Shown here: positions 1 to 6,134 of the stretch, one piece after another
Position numbering within the stretch: position 1 is the first letter of the stretch
How the letters are laid out: each line of letters opens with the position of its first letter
Assembly: GCA_028286165.1 (NCBI GenBank)
Contig: JAPYMU010000094.1
Location: 1 to 6,626 of the forward strand
Reading direction: 5' to 3'
DNA from: Spongiicolonus versatilis
GTDB lineage: Bacteria > Pseudomonadota > Gammaproteobacteria > Arenicellales > Spongiicolonaceae
Length of the DNA: 6,626 nucleotides
The notes under the pieces: generated by a model
The model's input: the letters and a program-made list of their open reading frames with translations, nothing else
Told to the model about the DNA's origin: nothing
The model's database searches: none
Made by a program: the position numbers and the translations under genes

Positions 1-1
1 G

Positions 2-106
2 CACAGTTACGTGATGCTGCGGCATCTGGGGTATGAAAAGGTGAAGGCCTACGCCGGGTCGTGGTCGGAATGGGGGAATTTGGAGGGGGTGCCGGTGGAG
101 GTTTAG
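2..106 (+). CDS. Rhodanese-type sulfurtransferase, C-terminal end (5' part outside window)
   Basis: The frame opening at base 2 gives 34 residues and stops at TAG (104-106). The stretch LGYEKVKAYAGSWSEWGN followed by PVEV is the usual end of a tandem-domain thiosulfate or 3-mercaptopyruvate sulfurtransferase (SseA/rhodanese), where the last strand and helix carry a G/DGSWxEWGN signature. Family members move a sulfane sulfur from a donor onto a catalytic cysteine and then to an acceptor such as cyanide or a thiol. The active-site CxxGxxA loop would lie just upstream, outside the window, so activity and full length cannot be judged. The gene converges with the SDH-type gene across a 44-base gap. 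Identification of the family is fairly safe; the exact enzyme is not determined. Confidence 0.85.
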   Translation, partial: HSYVMLRHLGYEKVKAYAGSWSEWGNLEGVPVEV

Positions 107-138
107 GGCGCTCCAAATGCTGGACGTGCGACAGGATG

Positions 139-163
139 GGGGCGACTTTTTTACCGCCCCTTT
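139..163 (+). terminator. Possible weak terminator between convergent genes
   Basis: GGGGCG (139-144) and CGCCCC (155-160) form a perfect 6-bp GC-rich stem with a 10-base loop, followed by only three T residues on the + strand. It lies 33 bases after the rhodanese stop and overlaps the last codons of the opposing gene. The short stem and short T run make it marginal as an intrinsic terminator. Confidence 0.25.
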
Positions 164-1056
164 AACGAATTGCCCACAACTTTATATGTATTGCCGCGAT
201 GGTTTTCTATTATCTTTACCACCGGCGACAAATTAAAAGTATGGACCGCCGAATGAAAGATGGAAAGAAAAACATCCTGTTCTTCCTGATCATCTTCCAA
301 GTGTTTCACCAAGAGTCCTTGTTGTTCAAGGAGCCCGCGTGAAATATGCCTGCCATGAGTCATGAATTCCTCATGTCTTGAGAGCCACTTGGCAATTCTG
401 CGCGCTCTGCTTTTTCTGCCCTTCAGGCCCGCAAACATATATTCTCGGAGCCAACCGGTCACCAGTTCTGTGGACAATTGGGACGCTTTTTCGCATCGAA
501 CAAGCAGTTCAGGCCCATATTGGGAAAGTATGGGCAACCAGACTCTGTATTTTGCCGGATCCCGAGAATCTTTGACCGCATTGTCAAACTGTTTAAGAAT
601 CGCCTGCGCCGGGGCCATGCGCCAACCCAGCGGCGTGTTAATAAAAAATTGGGGGTCGGTTGGCCCCAGAAAAGAATGCTTCCCGAGTACAATGGTATCA
701 GCGGCGCAGGCAATCATCGCAGCAGCAGATTTGGCAAACTGCGGAACGATTACCCGAATATTCTCGAACTTTGAGCGCAAATAATCCACCAGCGCTTCGG
801 CCGCCTCCACAGACCCGCCCTGGCTTTGAATCACAAGATCCAAATCGGGCCCTTCCAATCCGTGGACAACTTCCATCATTCCGTACAGGTCATCATCCTG
901 GATGGCAACATCCTGCGGAGAGCCGTCCCAACTGGATGCATACAAAATAACATTCCTCCCTGTTTTTTGATGCGCCTTGACCATGTAACGGCGCCGGACG
1001 TCGTTAAGACGTCCGGTACCGCCGATTTCTCTCAGGATTTCGCTTGAAGTTGGCAT
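151..1056 (-). CDS. SDH/SppA/ClpP-fold serine protease-like protein (serine dehydrogenase proteinase family)
   Basis: This is a 301-residue protein from the ATG at 1054-1056. The ClpP/crotonase fold is visible. Strand VILYASS is at about 36-42. An oxyanion-type SQGGSVEAAEAL turn is at 78-89. PQFAKSAAAMIACAAD at 105-120 carries the likely nucleophile Ser110, and LGPTDPQ is at 130-136. The last two match the family pattern xxAxSxxxxIAxAAD...LGPxDPQ of SDH proteinases (Pfam SDH_sah, related to SppA and ClpP). His127 or His234 (in MTHGRHIS) may complete the active site; I cannot decide which. No signal peptide or membrane segment is seen, so it is probably cytosolic. The frame is open up to 1179, but that extension overlaps the small upstream gene and looks like antisense-quality sequence, so Met1056 was chosen despite no clear Shine-Dalgarno; translational coupling with the upstream gene is likely. 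The A+T-rich composition differs from the right-hand genes. The natural substrate is unknown. Confidence 0.8.
   Translation of the reverse strand: MPTSSEILREIGGTGRLNDVRRRYMVKAHQKTGRNVILYASSWDGSPQDVAIQDDDLYGMMEVVHGLEGPDLDLVIQSQGGSVEAAEALVDYLRSKFENIRVIVPQFAKSAAAMIACAADTIVLGKHSFLGPTDPQFFINTPLGWRMAPAQAILKQFDNAVKDSRDPAKYRVWLPILSQYGPELLVRCEKASQLSTELVTGWLREYMFAGLKGRKSRARRIAKWLSRHEEFMTHGRHISRGLLEQQGLLVKHLEDDQEEQDVFLSIFHSAVHTFNLSPVVKIIENHRGNTYKVVGNSLKGR
994..1016. repeat. Perfect 9-bp inverted repeat inside the 5' end of the protease gene
   Basis: CCGGACGTC (994-1002) and GACGTCCGG (1008-1016) are exact inverted copies separated by GTTAA. The element lies about 40-63 bases downstream of the start codon of the SDH-type gene, within the codons for residues around 14-21. 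In mRNA it would form a stable hairpin close to the translation initiation region. It could also be a protein-binding site or chance symmetry in coding sequence. Confidence 0.6.
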
Positions 1057-1078
1057 GGCGGTAGCCGCTGTGGCGCAG

Positions 1079-1285
1079 TTAAAAAATCCACCGGGGAGAT
1101 TTGGCGGGGAAAACAACCTCTCCCGGCTCAACAATGCCGGGATAAATGTTGTCCGCATCGTCCTCCGATGGGCCGCCATACACCTCCATGAACTCCTTAA
1201 CGCCCGGATGTTTCATCGCTTCTTTAAGAAGCTTGGCATGTTGCTTGGCGCGCTTGGTGGGCGCGTGTTGGGTTTTGGTTTTCAT
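1079..1285 (-). CDS. Small hypothetical protein (68 aa), first gene of the protease operon
   Basis: An ATG at 1283-1285 is preceded by AGAGGAAA on the minus strand (1290-1297), six bases from AGAGGA to the start: the best ribosome binding site in the window and the main reason to accept this short frame. The first 25 residues are strongly basic (many Lys, plus Arg and His). They are followed by the helical stretch LLKEAMKHPGVKEFMEVYGG (about 19-38) and an acidic to hydrophobic tail ending PRWIF. The PGVxExMxVY pattern resembles what I have seen in other small uncharacterised bacterial proteins, but I cannot name a family. It ends 22 bases before the SDH-type start, so the two genes are very probably co-transcribed. 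A DNA-binding, antitoxin or adaptor role for the protease is possible but not shown. Confidence 0.7.
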   Translation of the reverse strand: MKTKTQHAPTKRAKQHAKLLKEAMKHPGVKEFMEVYGGPSEDDADNIYPGIVEPGEVVFPAKSPRWIF

Positions 1286-1289
1286 TGAA

Positions 1290-1297
1290 TTTCCTCT
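1290..1297 (-). promoter_or_regulatory. Shine-Dalgarno of the 68-aa gene
   Basis: The minus strand reads AGAGGAAA ending five bases before the ATG at 1285. It decides the start of the small gene. It stands out because no comparable purine-rich site precedes the starts of msrB, the mltD-like gene or the DUF349 gene. Confidence 0.7.
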
Positions 1298-1317
1298 TTT
1301 TGTTAAGAGCGTGTTTG

Positions 1318-1346
1318 CCGATACAGGACAAACTATGTCCTGTCAA
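1318..1346 (-). promoter_or_regulatory. Promoter of the small-protein/protease operon
   Basis: On the minus strand a consensus -35 TTGACA (1341-1346) is followed by exactly 17 bases and then TATCGG (1318-1323) as a -10. The -35 is perfect and the -10 weak (three of six). This predicts a start of transcription near 1310, about 25 bases upstream of the small gene, and directs transcription into it. A near-perfect -35 with a weak -10 and an operator in the spacer fits a regulated promoter. Confidence 0.6.
1323..1343. promoter_or_regulatory. Operator-like perfect 8-bp inverted repeat in the promoter spacer
   Basis: ACAGGACA (1323-1330) and TGTCCTGT (1336-1343) are exact inverted copies around AACTA. 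The repeat fills the space between the -35 and -10 boxes and touches both, so a bound dimer would exclude RNA polymerase. This geometry is typical of small helix-turn-helix repressors (lambda-repressor or Xre type). No such repressor is encoded in the window; the basic 68-residue protein is the only nearby candidate, and it shows no clear helix-turn-helix. Confidence 0.65.
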
Positions 1347-1620
1347 TATAGCACAAATTTATACCGTGGCGGTTCCGTGCATAGTCAACCCGCAAGCATG
1401 CACACCAAGCGCGCCGAAAATACCCTGTATTTACAAACACATATGGGCTTGATGGACCGCAATGGATGCCGGTTTATTTTATTGGCTTTCCGCCCGCGGC
1501 CTGAAACGCTTCAAAAGTGGCAATTTTGACCTCCTCGGCGACTGCCGGGAATGTATTTAGTTACCCACATTGCCGCCCGCCTGAGTTACAATAAAACCAA
1601 CCGCCGCCCAAACCATCGCC
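1347..1620. other. Intergenic region upstream of the protease operon and msrB
   Basis: This A+T-rich stretch has no convincing gene. It contains a short inverted repeat AAATAC-CCT-GTATTT (1418-1432), a looser GTGCAT/ATGCAC pair (1377-1382 and 1398-1403), and a lone TACAAT (1587-1592) that could serve as a -10 for msrB but lacks a well-spaced -35. Two tiny frames on opposite strands between 1462 and 1560 (32 codons on +, 28 on -) look protein-like but overlap each other and have no start signal, so neither is called. Confidence 0.5.
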
Positions 1621-1794
1621 ATGCAAAAAATCACCAAACCAGACTCCGAATGGCGCTCCCAGTTAAGCGCCGAGCAGTACCGCATCTGCCGGCAGAAAGG
1701 GACTGAGGCGCCGTTCAGCGGGGAGTATTGCGACTGCAAGGCACATCCACCTCCTGCGATGCGCGCAACTGCTTGCGCGCCAGGCCGGGGTTGA
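1621..1794 (+). pseudogene. msrB: Truncated peptide-methionine (R)-S-oxide reductase (MsrB), N-terminal 40 codons only
   Basis: Translation from the ATG at 1621 gives MQKITKPDSEWRSQLSAEQY, then CRQKGTEAPFSGEYCDCK. This is the N-terminal region of MsrB, including the EWRxxLxxEQYxxxRxKGTExPFSGEY signature. Homology stops after residue 40 (base 1740). The frame then crosses into the antisense of the mltD-like gene and ends at TGA 1792-1794, giving 57 codons against roughly 130-150 for the family. The zinc-binding CxxC pairs and the catalytic cysteine near the C-terminus are missing, so it cannot reduce methionine-R-sulfoxide. No Shine-Dalgarno is visible upstream. Identification of the remnant is secure by motif; the cause of truncation (deletion, inversion or assembly join) is open. 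Confidence 0.8.
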
Positions 1795-3952
1795 AGCGCA
1801 GCAGCAGCCACAGCGGAATTTGTTTTTCGCGGGCGATGGTCCACAGCGAGTCGCCGCGGGCGACCTGGTATTTTTCCAGGCCTTCCACGCGGTAGGTTTC
1901 CTTGAACTCCTCCACCAGCAGGCCGTGGTAGTCCTGCCGGCGGCGTTCAAAAGTTTCGATCATCGCGCGGTCGGCGATGGGCAGGAGGATGCGCTGGCCG
2001 ATGCGCACACTGCGCCTGCTGCCCATGTCGTTAAACTTGCGCAGGCGTCTGGTGAAGCCGAGGTTCAGCCAGTCGGAAAAGTGCCCGAGGGTTTCCTCCG
2101 GCAGCACGAAAATAAAAAACCCGGCGCCGTCGGACCCGGCCGCGCCTGTTTCATACACCGCAAAATCCGGCGGCTGGTCCAGCACCGCCAGAAACTCCTC
2201 CTCGTCCACCGTCAACGCCTCGCCGGCCGGCAGCGCCGCCGGGCGCTCCACCAGCCTCACTTGCAGCACCTGGCCGGGGAAAATTTTACTGTGCCGGTCA
2301 AGATCGTTGTTCTCCAGCAGCGCGGCGCATGAAATTGTATAGCGCAATGCAATCTCGCACGGCGTATCGCCGGCGCGCACGGTGTATTGCGCCGGTGCAA
2401 CCGCCGTTTCCGGGGCTGCAACCACTGTTTCTGAGTCTGCAACCACCGCCTTCCGCGGCTGCACCGATTTTTCCATCGCCGTTTCCGCCGGCGTCTTCTC
2501 AGCCAGCGCGACCCGCCGGGCCGGCGCCGCCGGTTTGCGCGAGGGGATGGTCAGTTGCTGGCCGACGCGGATCAGGCCGCGGCGGTTCAAGTCGTTCACC
2601 GCCATCAGGCGGCGGCAGTTCACGCCGAAAGCGCGGGCGATGGCGCAGGCGGTGTCGCCCTTTTTGACGCGGTAGCGCACGTTGGAAAAATTTTCCTGCT
2701 GCGGGGCAAGTTCGGTGAAGCGTTTCACTTCCTTTTCCCAGCCGCCCTCTTTCGGCGGCAGGCGCAGGCGGTAGCCGGCCGGCACAAAACGCCAGCCGTG
2801 CCACACATAGCGGGTCAGCGCGGTGTTCCAGCGGCGCAGTTCCTCCTGCGGCAGATTAAAAACTTTTTCAATGCGCTCAATGGAAGCCGCGTGTTTAAGA
2901 ACGTGCGTGTGGTACTGAAACGGCGCGTCCAAATGAACGCCGCTGAAGTAGCGGCCGGCGTCGCGCGCGACATGGCGCGCGGCGAGAAAACTTGCGTAGA
3001 AATTTTTCACCGCGATTTTGAAGCGCGGCGATTCGTAATGCTCCAGCACGCTGTCAAAGTCGGGCCCGAATTGCCGGATGGATTTGCGCGCGCCGGTCAC
3101 GCCGTAGTTGTAGGAGGTGATGATGAACGGGTTCAGGTCGCCCTCGCTCAGCGCGCCGTAGCCTTCGGCGGCGGCGCGCAGCACCTCCTCGCTTTTTTTC
3201 AGGTAGCGGGCGGCGGCGCGGGTGGCGGACTCGGGGTCCAGCCGCTCGTCAATGGCGCCGCTCACTTGCAGGCCGAAGTTGCGCCCGGTGCGCGGCATGA
3301 TTTGCCACAGGCCGGCGGCGCCGACGCGGCTCATGGCGCGCGGGTTGTAGGCCGATTCCACAAACGGCAGGTATTGAATGTCCGGCGACAGGCCGGCGTC
3401 GCGCAGAATTTTTTGCACCATGCCGTGGTAGGCGCCGTAACGCTGCAGCGCGGCGCGGAAACGGTCGCGGTTGCCCTGCTGGCAACGGATGCGCCCGGCG
3501 GCGGCGCGCAACTCGGCCGCGTCCGGCACCGGAAATAATTTAAGAATGTGCTGCTCCTCGGCGCCCAGCCCGTCAACGGCGCCGGCGGCCGCGTTTTGCG
3601 CCAGGCCGGTGAGGGTTTGCTTAATGCGCTGGTATTCGGCGGTGAGCACCGCGCTCTTTTTCCGCCGCGCGCAGGTGCCGGTGGACTTGACCACCGCATA
3701 AACGCGCTGCGGAAACTGCGAATCGTGGAACACCGCCTCGTCGGTGCCCCAGCGCGAGAACACCTGCACCCAGAAATTAATCCGCGATTTCAGCCGCTCG
3801 GAACAGGGAAAGCGCGCATCGCAAAACACCTCCTGCGTTTCCACCAGATGGTGGGCGGCGGCCTGGGGCGGCGCAAACAGCGCCGCCAAGGCCATCAGCA
3901 GCGGCCCGGCAAGCAGCCGGAGCCGGCGGTGAATGGGGCGGGACGGGGGCAT
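1715..3952 (-). CDS. mltD: MltD-like membrane-bound lytic murein transglycosylase with LysM repeats
   Basis: This is 745 residues from the ATG at 3950-3952, chosen because it begins a signal peptide: basic RRLRLL, then a hydrophobic core, then a PQAAA cleavage region near residue 33. The frame stays open to 4630, but that part is antisense to the DUF349 gene. The GH23 lytic transglycosylase domain spans about 165-330. Catalytic Glu199 lies in LPFVESAYNP, followed by GAAGLWQIMP (211-220), AARYL (247-251) and ITSYNYG (278-284). LysM domains lie at about 425-470 and 522-566, a divergent LysM-like module at 613-658, and a last LysM at 694-738. The enzyme cleaves MurNAc-GlcNAc bonds in the periplasm, forming 1,6-anhydroMurNAc, while LysM holds the glycan. 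The final seven residues, CSRNTPR, are read from antisense msrB, so the native end is lost, but the last LysM looks complete and the protein may still work. No lipobox cysteine was found in the signal region, unlike E. coli MltD. Confidence 0.85.
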   Translation of the reverse strand: MPPSRPIHRRLRLLAGPLLMALAALFAPPQAAAHHLVETQEVFCDARFPCSERLKSRINFWVQVFSRWGTDEAVFHDSQFPQRVYAVVKSTGTCARRKKSAVLTAEYQRIKQTLTGLAQNAAAGAVDGLGAEEQHILKLFPVPDAAELRAAAGRIRCQQGNRDRFRAALQRYGAYHGMVQKILRDAGLSPDIQYLPFVESAYNPRAMSRVGAAGLWQIMPRTGRNFGLQVSGAIDERLDPESATRAAARYLKKSEEVLRAAAEGYGALSEGDLNPFIITSYNYGVTGARKSIRQFGPDFDSVLEHYESPRFKIAVKNFYASFLAARHVARDAGRYFSGVHLDAPFQYHTHVLKHAASIERIEKVFNLPQEELRRWNTALTRYVWHGWRFVPAGYRLRLPPKEGGWEKEVKRFTELAPQQENFSNVRYRVKKGDTACAIARAFGVNCRRLMAVNDLNRRGLIRVGQQLTIPSRKPAAPARRVALAEKTPAETAMEKSVQPRKAVVADSETVVAAPETAVAPAQYTVRAGDTPCEIALRYTISCAALLENNDLDRHSKIFPGQVLQVRLVERPAALPAGEALTVDEEEFLAVLDQPPDFAVYETGAAGSDGAGFFIFVLPEETLGHFSDWLNLGFTRRLRKFNDMGSRRSVRIGQRILLPIADRAMIETFERRRQDYHGLLVEEFKETYRVEGLEKYQVARGDSLWTIAREKQIPLWLLLRFNPGLARKQLRASQEVDVPCSRNTPR

Positions 3953-4054
3953 GGGCGGCGAAAAAAAACGGGTGGCAACAGGTGGCGTTTGGGCGTTGGC
4001 TGCGCTATGCTGGTCCCATACAAGAACCAATTTTTGTGCCCGAACTATCGCATC
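3953..4054. promoter_or_regulatory. Divergent intergenic region between mltD-like and DUF349 genes
   Basis: Both genes must be transcribed outward from these 102 bases. For the + strand, TTGGCT (3996-4001) and TACAAG (4019-4024) are separated by 17 bases and match the sigma-70 consensus at four of six positions each, which would leave a leader of roughly 25 bases before the DUF349 start. No equally good promoter is seen for the minus strand. Neither start codon has a clear Shine-Dalgarno. Confidence 0.4.
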
Positions 4055-6133
4055 ATGAGCGATTTTAAGCAAGAGAGCGGCGCGGCGGTGACGCCGCCGG
4101 CAGCGGAAAGGACGCCGCAAGCCGAAACCGGCGACTCCGCCGGGGGCGGCGGCAGTGACGCCCGGCCGCCGGTGCCATGCCGCCGGCCGGCCGGCGATGC
4201 CGGGGGCGGCGGCGGCGCCGCCGAAACCACGCGCGCCGAAAAATTGCCCGGCGGCGGGGGCGGCGGTGAAGGCGGCGGCGGGGCGCCGCAAAAAGAGGCG
4301 GCGCAAAAAATTCTCGCGCAAATTGAATCGCTGCTCAACACTTCCGGCGCGCTGGACGAGGCGCAGTTCAAAAAAATCAACAAAAGTTACCACGCCCTCG
4401 GCGACCAAGCCGGCGATGAACTCAACCGCAGCATCACCTCCGCCCTGGAACGCGCGCGCGGCAGAATCCACGGCCAGGTGGGGCGGCGCATAAAACAGGT
4501 GGAGCAAATCCGCGCGCAACTGGAGGAAAGCAAGCAGGCGCTGCGCGGCGGCCGCCTTAAACCGGCGCTGCTGCTGGGCAAAAGGATCCGCCGCGAAATG
4601 GGCAATATTCCCAACCTCTCCGCCGAGCACAAAAAAGAATTCACCGAGGCCCTGCGCGCAATGCAGCCGCGCATTGACGAACTTAAAAAGTGGGAGCGCT
4701 GGAGCACCAACCAGGCGCGGGAAAAATTAATTGAAACGGTGAACGCGCTGAAGGAGCAGCCGCAGCACCCGGTGGAGTTGGCGCGCCGCATCCGCGAGGC
4801 GCGGGAAACCTGGCGCAACTGGGACAAGATCGGCGACGCCGCGCCGGCCGCGCTGTGGGACAAATTCAACCGGGTTTGCACCGAGGTCTACGAGCCGTGC
4901 AAGGCGCACTTTGAACAGCGCGCCAAAACCGTGGACGCCAACGCGCGCGAATACGAGCAGTTGTGCGAAAACCTTGAGCAGACGTTTGCCGCCACCGAAT
5001 GGCGCAAACCGCCGTGGCGCGAGGTGGACGAACTGGTGCACAAAAGTTTCCACCGGCGGCGCAAACTGCGGCCGCTGCCGCACAAGAAGAAAAAGATTCT
5101 GGACCAGCGCTTCGCCGCCGTCACCGCCCAATTCCGCGAGGCCATGGAGCGCGAGTGCGAGCGCGAGCGCAAGCGGCGCGAGCGCGCCATCGCCGCCATC
5201 CGCGCGCTGGACGACGGCAAGGCGGACCTGAAAACGGCGCTGGACACGGTGAAGGCCGAGCAGGCGCAGTGGCGGCCGACGGTGCGCAGCAAGCCGGCGG
5301 TGGAAAATCAATTGTGGAGCGATTTCCGCGCGGTTTGCGACGCCGTTTTTGACCGGCGCAAACAGCGGCAGCAGGAAACGCGGCGCACCGAGCAGGAAAA
5401 TCTTGCGGCGCGCAACAAAGTCTGCGGGCGCATCCGCGCCATCCTGGCCGGCGGCGATGACGGCGCCAACGCCGCCCGCAGCGAGGTGCAAAAAATCCGC
5501 GACACCTGGAACGAACTCGGCGCGGTGCCGAAAAAAGAACGCGACGCGGTGGAGAAAAAATTCCGCGCCTGCGTGCGGGATTACGAAAAACGCCTGGCGG
5601 CCATCCACGCCGCCGGCCTGCGCGCGGTGGACGATGCGCTGGAGGAGCGCGCGCGGCTGTGCCTGGCGCTGGAAAACGCGCTGGGCCAAACCGCCGCCAA
5701 AACGCTGCTGAAAAAAACCCGCGCCGCATGGGAGAAGTGCGGCGGTGAGGCCGGCGCGGAAATCACCGCCCGCTTTGCCGCCGCCGCCGCGCGCCTTGAA
5801 GAAAAAACCGCGCCCGCCGGTCTGGCCGGGGAACAACAGGCCAACCTGGCCGAGAAACAGAAAATCTGCCTGCACCTTGAAGTGCTGGCCGGCGCCGAAT
5901 CGCCGGCCGAGTTCGCCGCCGAGCGGCTGCGCCTGCAGGCCGAGCGGCTGTCCGGGGCGATGGGGCGCAAGGGCGGCGGCGGTGAGTCCCCCGAGGAAAC
6001 CTTCCGCCAACTGTGCCGCCGCTACTGGAACGGCGGCGCGGTGGCGGCCGGGGACGGCGCGAAGTTGGAGGAAAGATTTCAGCGCGCGCGCGGCAGTTAC
6101 ACAGCCGCCACGGCCGCCGGCGCCGGGTCCTGA
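4055..6133 (+). CDS. DUF349 domain-containing coiled-coil protein
   Basis: This is 692 residues from the ATG at 4055-4057; the frame is open to 3548 but the upstream part is antisense to the mltD-like gene. Residues 1-80 are low-complexity, rich in Gly, Ala and Pro with three poly-Gly tracts. The remainder is highly charged, helical and coiled-coil-like. Several DUF349-type repeats are visible, each with a W...G...LW/Kxxxxxx(F) pattern: about 240-290 (ETWRNWDKIG...ALWDKF), 310-365, 395-440 (QWRPTV...LWSDF), 478-515 (IRDTWNELGAVPKKE...KKF) and a weaker one at 552-582. The C-terminal block KICLHLEVLAGAESPAEF (603-620) through the final RYWNG...KLEERF resembles the tail of gammaproteobacterial DUF349 proteins. 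There is no signal peptide or membrane segment, so it is probably cytosolic. The function of DUF349 proteins is not established. It is read divergently from the mltD-like gene. Confidence 0.85.
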   Translation: MSDFKQESGAAVTPPAAERTPQAETGDSAGGGGSDARPPVPCRRPAGDAGGGGGAAETTRAEKLPGGGGGGEGGGGAPQKEAAQKILAQIESLLNTSGALDEAQFKKINKSYHALGDQAGDELNRSITSALERARGRIHGQVGRRIKQVEQIRAQLEESKQALRGGRLKPALLLGKRIRREMGNIPNLSAEHKKEFTEALRAMQPRIDELKKWERWSTNQAREKLIETVNALKEQPQHPVELARRIREARETWRNWDKIGDAAPAALWDKFNRVCTEVYEPCKAHFEQRAKTVDANAREYEQLCENLEQTFAATEWRKPPWREVDELVHKSFHRRRKLRPLPHKKKKILDQRFAAVTAQFREAMERECERERKRRERAIAAIRALDDGKADLKTALDTVKAEQAQWRPTVRSKPAVENQLWSDFRAVCDAVFDRRKQRQQETRRTEQENLAARNKVCGRIRAILAGGDDGANAARSEVQKIRDTWNELGAVPKKERDAVEKKFRACVRDYEKRLAAIHAAGLRAVDDALEERARLCLALENALGQTAAKTLLKKTRAAWEKCGGEAGAEITARFAAAAARLEEKTAPAGLAGEQQANLAEKQKICLHLEVLAGAESPAEFAAERLRLQAERLSGAMGRKGGGGESPEETFRQLCRRYWNGGAVAAGDGAKLEERFQRARGSYTAATAAGAGS
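4139..4290 (+). repeat. GGC-rich low-complexity tract with direct repeats, encoding poly-Gly
   Basis: The 15-mer GCCGGGGGCGGCGGC occurs at 4139-4153 and again, exactly 60 bases later, at 4199-4213. A shorter related copy lies at 4254-4266. All fall in frame in the N-terminal linker of the DUF349 protein and encode Gly runs of four or more. Such tracts are prone to replication slippage and to sequencing or assembly error. Confidence 0.7.
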
Positions 6134-6134
6134 C

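Noticed and set aside
1057..1179. N-terminal extension of the SDH-type protein to an ATG at 1179
   Set aside because: It would overlap most of the 68-aa gene, which has the better Shine-Dalgarno; the added residues show no fold-like pattern.
1425..1440. LexA-like box CTGT-N8-ACAC
   Set aside because: One half-site base is wrong and it lies more than 80 bases upstream of the nearest promoter, so SOS control is not supported.
1474..1560. Minus-strand frame reading NTFPAVAEEVKIATFEAF to a TAA, looking like a protein C-terminus
   Set aside because: Only 28 codons, no start, directly follows a stop codon, and a comparable plus-strand frame (1462-1560) overlaps it; it could be a gene remnant, but nothing supports a family.
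2555..3538. 327-codon open frame on the plus strand
   Set aside because: It is antisense to the catalytic and LysM-containing parts of the mltD-like gene, which has clear family motifs on the other strand.
3548..4054. Upstream extension of the DUF349 frame by 169 residues
   Set aside because: It is antisense to the signal peptide and N-terminal region of the mltD-like gene; the ATG at 4055 lies in the divergent intergenic region with a plausible promoter.
3953..4630. Upstream extension of the mltD-like frame by 226 residues
   Set aside because: It is antisense to the N-terminal part of the DUF349 gene, has Gly/Ala/Pro-rich shadow composition, and would place the obvious signal peptide inside the protein.
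4727..6010. 427-codon open frame on the minus strand
   Set aside because: It is a GC-driven shadow of the DUF349 gene with no recognisable domain and composition dominated by Ala, Gly, Arg, Phe and Leu.
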